Below, one piece after another: positions 56,430 to 64,000 of a DNA stretch of 64,000 bases (position 1 is its first letter; each line of letters starts with the position of its first letter). A program made the position numbers and the translations under genes. The notes beneath the pieces were generated by a model. The model searched no databases. It was not told the DNA's origin and saw only the letters and a list, made by a program, of their open reading frames with translations. Source of the stretch: Anaeramoeba flamelloides (lineage: Eukaryota > Metamonada > Anaeramoebidae); assembly GCA_027625915.1 (NCBI GenBank), contig JANTQA010000032.1:10788001-10852000 (forward strand), read 5' to 3'.

Positions 56430-56760
56430 ATAAAAACTTAATATTTTAAAAATTAAAATAAATAAAAGCAAAAACTAAAAAAAAGTAAATCACAATTTTT
56501 GAAATAAACATATATGATTTTTTTTAAATTAATGAATTTTGACTTTAAAAAAGTTAAAAATGGGGATTTTTTGATATTAAAAACATTAGTTTGAAAAGGC
56601 ATTACATCTTTTAAAATTTCAAAATTTTTGTTTGTATTTTTTAAGATCTCTTTCAATTTTTAACTTTCTTTTGCAAAAAAAAAAAGTAACAAAAAAAGGG
56701 AAAAAAAAAGAAAAAAAAGAATTCAAAAAAAAATTAACTAAACTAGAAAAATAAACCTAA
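56430..56760 (+). repeat. Dispersed repeat family F, copy 2
   Basis: Matches 35215-35640 in direct orientation (AAAAACTAAAAAAAAGTAAA, TCACAATTTTTGAAATAAAC, then A/G-rich runs). This explains the small minus-strand frame at 56453-56656, which is not a gene. Confidence 0.5.
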
Positions 56761-56878
56761 AAAGAATAAAAAAAAAAAAAGGTAGTTTATTAAATAAAAA
56801 CTTATTAAAAAATATACAATCAAATGAAAAGATTCAAAGTGGATGATGAAAAAAAAATAAAGGTTAATACTAGTCTAA

Positions 56879-58278
56879 TCAAAAAATGATTTCAAAATTT
56901 AAATTTAAATCATTAAAAATTTCCTTTTCAATTTTTGAGACTGTAAAATCTAATGGCTCTTCTTTTTTGGGACTATTTTGGTTCTTTTCTTCAATTTGGT
57001 TAAATTCGTAATTTTTTCCATTAACATTTACATTATCAATGGTGACATCATTGATCACATCGTCAATTGCATATTCAATAAAGATCTTTTCCGTATTATT
57101 TTTCAAATGTTTAATTTGGCTATTTCTATTATCTTTTTCAATGGTTTTTCTTAATAAAGGTCGATCTTTTGAGTATTTTAACATTTTACTCCTAAAAGAT
57201 TTTAAATTTTTTAACAGTTTGGGATCACAAGATTTAATTGACGAAGAATAACTAAAAAGTGAAGTTATTTTTTGATAGGCAGTATCTGGAAACAAAACCC
57301 TTCCAAAAAATCTAATATGTTTCTCATGCAATTGAATTGCGTCTGTTTGCTTTACCAAATGGGCTATATTTGAAATGCAATTGAGTTTAAACCCATCTAA
57401 GGTATGGTCTGACGCGATAGTGTTTTGTACGCCGATTCTTTTACCCGTGAAATAAATTATTTTACCTTGGAAAACCTTGTTAGCACGGAAATTTTTTACA
57501 GAATATTCCTCGGCTCTTTGATTACACTTTTCGATTAAGCTTTTAGTCAAAACATTAATAATTGTTTTCAAAAAATTTGTTTTTTCAGAAGAATTTAAAT
57601 ATAATTTGAGAGTTGCCCTTGGCGAAAAAAGCAATAATTTATTTTTATTTGTCTTTTTTTTTTTGGTCACCCATATATTAATTAATTTCAATTTTTGCCA
57701 TGGATACCAGTCTTCGTTAATTTTTTTCATTATAAAAAGACAATCACTAAACAATAACATTTTAGATTTCAAAATTCCAAATTCCTTTTTTTCAAATGAT
57801 TGCGTTTGGCTTTTTTTGGAATGATCTCTTTTAAAGATTTGCTTTGTGTTGGACTTGCAATTGTATTTGTGTAGAGAATCATTCCAAATCTGCTTGATTT
57901 GACAATAGTCAAGCCAAATTAATTGGCTATTTGGATTGATTAGTTTTTTTTCAATTCCAAGAAAAGATTCGATTAATGGAATGTTCTCGTATTGAACGCA
58001 TAAATTTTCTACTATTAATTTTTCTTTCATTATTTTTTTTAATTGCACGAAAGAATCTTTAATTTTCAGAAAATTTTTTGGTAAAAGATAAATTTTTGAA
58101 TTTCTGTTGTTGTATAAATCTTTAAAAATTTTATTTAAAATTCCAATATATCGAATTGGTCGTAGAATTAATTTTTTTAATGTAATGATACTATAGTCAA
58201 TGTTGCTGCTGTTGTTGTTTTGTTCGTTTTTTTCGCATTGTATATGGTTTTGGTCATTATTATTATTCTTACTACTAC

Positions 58279-58324
<46 letters not shown>

Positions 58325-60529
58325 ATTGTTATTGTTATTGTTATTATTATTATTGGTGTTGTTGCTGCTGTTATTTTCAGTGTAATAGCTATTATTTAAA
58401 CAGTTGAAAAAAAATCTATAAAATTCTTTACCATGATTAATAACCAATTGACAATAATGAGAATGGATCCTAAAAGTGTCTTTAAGCTGGATTAAAAAGT
58501 TATTAATATTTGTTGTAAAGGTAAATTTATTTGAGATTAATTTATTTAATTTGAAATCGATTTTTAAAATATCTTGTAATAAAATATTAACCAATGTCTT
58601 TAATTTGTTAAAATGGTCTTTTAATTTCACAATATTATTAAGTTTGATGAGATATTTGTTTAGTTTCTTTTTATCTAAACTTGTGTGTATATTATTACTG
58701 TTTTGGTTTTCTTTAATTGGGTTTTTTTTACTATTCAAATAATCGATAAATGATAAGCAAGCCTCAATTGCGTTTTTTAATTGTTTTAATTGGTTAATAT
58801 ATCTTTTTTGGGAGTTGGACCATATTCGTAAGGCAGTTACTTTATCAAATTCCTTTTTCAAAAAAAAGTACAAGGGTCTATTATGGTTTTGCAAAGCCAA
58901 TTTCTGTGGTTTCAGTTTAATCAAATCGAATAGATTAAACCCATTTTCAAATAATTCTAAAATGAGTTTCTTCTGTCCCAGAATTATGCTTTTTTCAAGG
59001 ACTGTAAGCCCGCTCTGATCAGTAGCCAAATAGTCACATTCGTGTTCCATTAATAGCCTAATGATCTTTGTGTGGCCATTTCTAACAGCGATCATTAATG
59101 GTGTTTCCAAAGCTGAATTCTGATGGTTTATATTGGCGTTTGCTTGAATTAATAACTTGGCGGCTTCTTGGGCGCCATGTTCGCCTGAAATGAGCAGAGG
59201 TGTTTCTTTTCTTTTTGTTTCCAATTCAATTTTGGAATTGAATTTTATTAAGAGTTCCACACATTTTTTGCAATTATTTATACAAGCATAATGCAACGCA
59301 CTCCAACCTTTATTGTCCACAAGAGACACATCGGCACCAAACGATAATAACAACCCAACCAGTTTTTCTGATTGGCTTTTTGCTGCCAAATGTAAAGGCG
59401 TGACACCAATAGGTGTTTGATGGTTCAACTGAATTGAATTGCTTTTTAAGATCTCAAAAGTTAATTCTAAACTATTTTGAAACACAGACCCATGAAGTGT
59501 TGTCCATTTGGGTTTTTCAAAACCTTTCATTTTTCCCTCCGATTTCTCTTTCTTGTTCTCGTTCTCGTTCTCGTTCTTTGGCCCTTTCTCTTTTTCTTCG
59601 CCAACTTGTTGTCGTTCTTTTCTCCCCCCCTCCACCTCTTTATCATTTTCCAGGGTGTTTATGTTCTTTAATTGAGATAAGCTGTTTTGAGTCTTTTCTG
59701 ATTTTTTAGTTGGTATTGGCTTTCGTTCAAAATTTTGTGAGTGTCCGATTCTGCTACCAATTCCCCTATCAATTCTTTGAATTTTTGGTACAGGTGGCAA
59801 AGATGAGATCCTTTTTATCTTGAGATTTTTGTTCAAGCACTTTTCTTTTCGGAATCCAAAAGTCTGTGTTCTTTGGTAAATTTTTTTTGTGTTGGGTATT
59901 GGGTTGATTTTCTTTTTTGGATCAACCCGTGTTTCTATTCCTCTTCCTCTTCCTCTCTCTCTTTCTCTCTCTCTTTCTCTTTTGGTTGTTTTTTCTTGAG
60001 CTAACCATGGTAACTTTTCTTGCAGTTTATGGTTGTCTTTTATAGGAGGAACACCAAATGATCTTAAAAATTTTTCGGCTTCTTGGTGACCATTTAAAAT
60101 GGTAAGGTCAACTGCATTTACATTCGTAACAGGGTTTTTGATCCATGGGCTAGCGTTGTAAGATAAAAGCAGTTTGAGTGATCCAAGATTCCCATTTGAG
60201 GCTGCAATGTGTAGCGCTGTTTGCCCTTTTTTACTCATCGCGTCAAGGTCTACTGTGTTCATTTTTAAGATCCTTTCTAGGCAATTGGTATACGATTTGG
60301 AGCACAGGTGTAAACAGGTTTCGCCTTGGCTTGTTCTGGTGTCAACAGACGCACCTTGATCAAGCAACACCCCAAGGCATTCGTAATTGCCGATTTGGCA
60401 GGCTAAATGTAAGGGTGTTTTGCCAGATGGGCCCTTAATATTGAGCAAGTGGCTATATAATTGGATTAGTTCAGTTAACCTTTTTGGTTGACCAGCTACA
60501 ACTGCTTTGTGTAGTGAACTAAGAGACAT
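56879..60529 (-). CDS. Ankyrin-repeat protein with DH-PH (RhoGEF) module
   Basis: 1216 residues, uninterrupted. Two ankyrin arrays are clear: residues about 1-165 (GKTPLHLACQIGNYECLGVL, GETCLHLCSK, GQTALHIAASNGNLGSLKLL) and about 340-540 (GVTPLHLAAKSQSEKLVGLL, GWSALHYACINNCKKCVELL, ETPLMIAVRNGHTKIIRLLM). A linker at 176-335 has Arg-Glu, Arg-Gly and Asn-Glu dipeptide runs. Residues about 590-900 look like a Dbl-homology domain: the CR3-type helix reads LKKLILRPIRYIGILNKIF near 790, and a poly-Asn insert near 725-755 splits the domain. A PH-like segment follows (FGILKSKMLLFSDCLFIMKK, about 918, to NFLKTIINVL, about 985). The final 200 residues are unrecognised. The likely role is activating a Rho/Rac GTPase, with ankyrins docking partners. 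The DH assignment rests on helix CR3 and the adjacent PH and is not certain. Confidence 0.85.
58265..58375 (-). repeat. Coding (AAC/AAT)n poly-Asn tract
   Basis: A long GTT/ATT run (AAC/AAT on the coding strand) encoding more than 20 Asn in the ankyrin-RhoGEF protein. It falls between predicted DH helices, so it probably forms a surface loop. Confidence 0.85.
59940..60000 (-). repeat. Coding GA-rich repeat (Arg-Glu/Arg-Gly)
   Basis: A pure pyrimidine tract on the plus strand. On the coding strand the AGAGAG/GAAGAG units give alternating Arg-Glu then Arg-Gly. Such purine mirror repeats can form triplex DNA. Confidence 0.8.
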
Positions 60530-62033
60530 CTATAATAATTACCGGTTTGTTTTTTTTTTTGGTGTTGTTCTTGGTTTTTTTTTATTTGTGCTTTTATAGT
60601 CTCTTGGTTTGTTTGTGTGTTGGTTTAATATTCAAAAATCGACTTGATTTTTTTCAACAAATCAAAACAAAAAATGTCTATCCAAATTTAACGAAAAAAT
60701 ATAATTAACAATTTTTTCTGACTTTGGTAGTAGCAAGAAAGTTGAAAGATCCTTTTTTTTCTTGAATTTTGATTTTGGTTTTTGGTTTTTTACTTTCTGA
60801 GACCAACCAAACTATTCCAAATTTTCCTCCAATACATTTAATTGGACTTTTCGCGTAGTTAAAACAAACTTGCCTTCAATAGTAAACTTTCTGAATTGTT
60901 CCTTTTTTAAATATTTTTTTTTTTTTGGGCAAAAAATGAATTAAAGAGTTAATAGGGAAATTTTTTTTTAATCTCATGAGATCACAATAATTTTTCAAAA
61001 TGTGATCAATTTCTGCAGAGTTATCAATATGTCAATGATTTTATTCACTTGTTGTCTTTTCTTTTTTTTTTTTTGGACTAAAAATATTTACCAACTTTAA
61101 GAAATCTGAAAAAGGTAAGAATTTATTTGACACGTATCCCGTCTTGGGTGTTTTGATACATTTTCTTTTTAAAAATTTACTTTTTTTTAGAAAATAACCC
61201 AATTTTCAAGATTCATTCTTTTACTGATTTGCTTTTTAAAATCTGAAATACGACTTTTTTTTTAGGATTCTTTGATTACCAAAATCAAAAACACAAAACA
61301 TCTTCCAAACAAAACAACCGAGAGCAATTTACGATTTATTTCTTTGAAATTTCTTAATAGAAAAAAGAAAAACAAGTAAAAAGTTTTCTGAAATTTATCT
61401 TTAGATTCTAGCAACAACACTAAAATGTAAATGAAAATCTGTAAAAAATCTCTATTTGCTATTTTCAGAATAGAGTTGTGGATTTTCAGAGAAAGAAATT
61501 ATGCTGTATTTTTGATCACATAGAATTTGAATTTTCTCTCTTATTGTGATAAATAGTTCTCTTAGTTAAAGGCACAACAAATCTAAAAGAAAGGAACCAA
61601 GTGTTCTTGCAATAGCTGTATAAAGATAGGCATCGTTTTCAAAATTGCTTTGAGACAAAAGATAAGAAAACAGAAAATCAAAAAAGCTAATTGGTTTGAT
61701 TGTTTCCTCACTTAAAAAAAATACTCTTAAAAATATCAAGTTGAGAAAGAAGTTAAAAACAAAATTTATTTTTGCAACCTTTAGGTATAACTAAACCTTA
61801 TTGATTACCCCCCCCCCCAAAAAAAAAAAAAGTAAAAGAGTAAGTCATTACACAAAATCCAATTAAATATGATTAGCTAGAACATTGTTTGATATTTGAG
61901 AAATGAGTTCACATTTTTAATGAATTCATTTTTCTCAATTTAGTTTTTTAGTAAAAAGATCTGATCCTTTTTGTTTGAATTTTTGGATTGAAAAAAAACA
62001 AAAAGAAAAATAAACAAAACAGTTTTATTTTTA
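60530..62033. other. 5' flank of the ankyrin-RhoGEF gene
   Basis: AT-rich. Contains a C10 run followed by A12 at about 61809-61831. No gene or repeat partner recognised; the promoter is not identifiable. Confidence 0.45.
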
Positions 62034-62037
62034 TTAA

Positions 62038-62543
62038 GGACTACGTTTTTAGGTGAAAACAGCGAAATAATGGATAAAATCACCCTTGAATAAGTTATGG
62101 AAACCAAGTAATATTTGTCCAAGGAGAATTTCTTTTAGAAAAAATGTGAAATTTTCACAATTTTTACCATTTTTACCTTGTTAGATCATGCTAAATTTTT
62201 ATTTTAATATTTAAGAATTTCCATTTCAACTTTCGGAATTCACACTATTTTCTAGAGCCGTTCTACATATTTTTTAAATTTGCTTTTACAAGTTTTAAAT
62301 GTTCCCAAATTTGAAATTTACTTGAAAATCCCCAAAAGCCATTTTTTGCAATTATTTTTTTTGTTATTTTCAATTTTCCTTATCATTGAAAAACAAAGAA
62401 AAATAGTCTTCATGAAAAGGTAAAGATGACAAAAAATGTTTTTTTTTTTTTTTGTTGTCCAATTTCTTCGTGTGTGAAAATTTTTTTTGAGAAGCAAAAG
62501 TGAAATAGCACAATTACTCAACCCCCCCCCCCAGGGTACGAAC
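62038..62543 (-). mobile_element. MITE family J, copy 2
   Basis: Inverted copy of 11373-11885. TTAA at 62034-62037 precedes GGACTACGTTTTTAGG. The other border is degraded (TTAG at 62544). A C12 run near 62523-62534 replaces the CCCACCC of copy 1. Confidence 0.65.
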
Positions 62544-63667
62544 TTAGTCATTGAATCCCACTTTCAGTAATATCAGAGTTTTTGGATGAACAAACAAAAT
62601 TGTTAATTTATTCTAATTTTAAAATTACAATAAATATTAAAATAAAAGTAAAATTAGACCATTATTTGCCAATTTTTAATAAGCATTCACAAATAGCAGC
62701 TAGATTAACGAGAAAACATCAAAAACTCTATTCAAATTAAAACCCTTATCAAATAATTTAAATAGATATAATTATAAATGGGAAAGGGGAGTTTACCCAA
62801 AATATATCAATAACATAAGAAAAAAAAAGATGATATGATTGGTTTAATTGAGGAAGTTCAGAGATCTAAAAATAAAAAATAGATAAAATATATTATTAGA
62901 TCAAGTATTTAGTAAAAATATATTTGAAAATTCAAAAAAAATTCAAAATATAAATTTTGGAATTGGTAAAAAAAAAAATTATTTTAAAATATCTGACTTT
63001 TTGGACAAAACAATAAACAAATAAATAATTCAAAATATTTTAAACATTCAGCCTAACAGTTCTAACACTTTCAAGATTCAAATCACATTTCAACTCTATT
63101 CAAATTCTAAAAACTTATTGAAAGTTTGTAAGAGGGTATTTTTTTGTGATTTTTTTTTACAGGGGTGTTCAAAAGTGGGGAATATTGAAAGTTTGATTTG
63201 TTGAGTTGAATTACACTATTGATTTTTCAGTACAACTTTGAAAAAAAAGTGAATTTATGTGTTTTTATTTTTCAAACTTCCAATCAATAGTAGAGATTAT
63301 TAAAATTAATTATTTCCTTTTTTTTGTTTGGTGACATTTTACTATTTATGAAATTTGGAAAGAGAGAAAGGTTTTAATTAAGTATATTTTTTTTTTTTTA
63401 TATATTTTACTCTTTTTTTTAGGTTTTGTTTTTCTTTTTTAATTTTTTATTGTAATAAAAAAGAAATAAAAAAAGCACCAATTATGGCCATTTTTTTAAA
63501 CAATCGAAGACCAAATCTTTTAAATTAGGAAATTCATTGACGTAGGAAGTAAAATAATATTTTTGAAAACAATCAGGCTTTATTATAATAAAAAACTTGA
63601 AAAAAAAATTTAATTTTGGCAAAATCAAAAAACTAAAAAAAAAATTTACACTTCTAAAATAGTTATA
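62544..63667. other. Gene-free interval
   Basis: AT-rich with homopolymers. No gene, RNA or repeat partner recognised. Confidence 0.45.
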
Positions 63668-63860
63668 CAGTCAGTTACATTTTTAAGACAAAAAATTCAA
63701 CTAAATTTAAGGCACAATCAAAATCTTGAATTAAGGCAAAAAATTTGGATTCTAGTAAAATAATTTGTTAAAAAAAATTCCAAAAAATGTGCCTTAATTT
63801 GAGATTTTTTTGTGCTTTAAATTTCGTTGAAAGTTCTTGACTTAAAAGTGAAACTGGCTG
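63668..63860. mobile_element. MITE family A, copy 8
   Basis: The left end CAGTCAGTTACATTTTTAAG and the right end CTTAAAAGTGAAACTGGCTG, with TA on both sides (63666-63667, 63861-63862). Moderately diverged. Confidence 0.8.
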
Positions 63861-64000
63861 TACCTTAGATTATTTTTTTATTTAGTTGTTATGTTTTTTC
63901 TTTTATTTTTTCTTCCAAAAATTCATTTTTTTTTTTATTAAAAAGTAGAAAAATAATCATCAACAGTGTTCGAATATGATGGGAAATTATTAATGAAGAG

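Overview
This is a very AT-rich nuclear segment from a eukaryotic microbe. The evidence is spliceosomal GT-AG introns, eukaryote-only gene families (AMPK-related kinase, MetAP2, ataxin-3/Josephin, SERINC, ankyrin-RhoGEF), use of the standard stop codons, and coding sequence full of Asn, Lys, Gln-Asn, Arg-Gly and Arg-Glu low-complexity tracts. The composition and the ankyrin/RhoGEF gene suggest a free-living amoeboid protist. Anaeramoeba is my best guess, but that is inference only.

Only six protein genes can be supported. On the + strand: a seven-helix membrane protein (6.2-7.1 kb), a three-exon AMPK/MARK-like kinase (13.2-26.6 kb) and a five-exon methionine aminopeptidase 2 (28.8-41.3 kb). 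On the - strand: an ataxin-3-like Josephin deubiquitinase (45.1-46.0 kb), a SERINC membrane protein (51.7-52.8 kb) and an ankyrin-DH-PH protein (56.9-60.5 kb). The two + strand enzyme genes carry very large introns: 10.8 kb in the kinase, and 5.7 and 4.1 kb in MetAP2. The other four genes look intronless. There is no operon-like organisation. Plausible shared themes (ubiquitin and protein turnover, N-terminal Met removal, Rho and AMPK-type signalling) are ordinary housekeeping and give no evidence of one linked pathway.

Most of the rest is a dense layer of short non-autonomous repeats. Family A is eight roughly 200-bp palindromic elements with CAGTCAG termini at TA (Tc1/mariner type). Families B and L also end at TA. 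J has TTAA ends. G has AAACYMMAATTC termini. There are fold-back elements built from shuffled palindromic modules, several unclassified dispersed repeats (D, E, F, H, M, N, P, R), a 2.8-kb terminal-inverted-repeat element, and a tRNA-derived SINE with a clean 15-bp target duplication plus a decayed second copy. Nested insertions (fold-back in D, G in H, B in the 2.8-kb element) give a relative age order. The giant introns are filled with these repeats.

Items most worth a second look: a perfect 127-bp inverted repeat at 12.0-12.5 kb, a 31-bp-arm hairpin at 27.4 kb, the 10.8-kb intron splitting a kinase domain, hexanucleotide-encoded dipeptide repeats in several genes, and a coding run of 26 A. 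I saw no rRNA, no intact tRNA, no CRISPR, and no transposase or reverse-transcriptase coding sequence.
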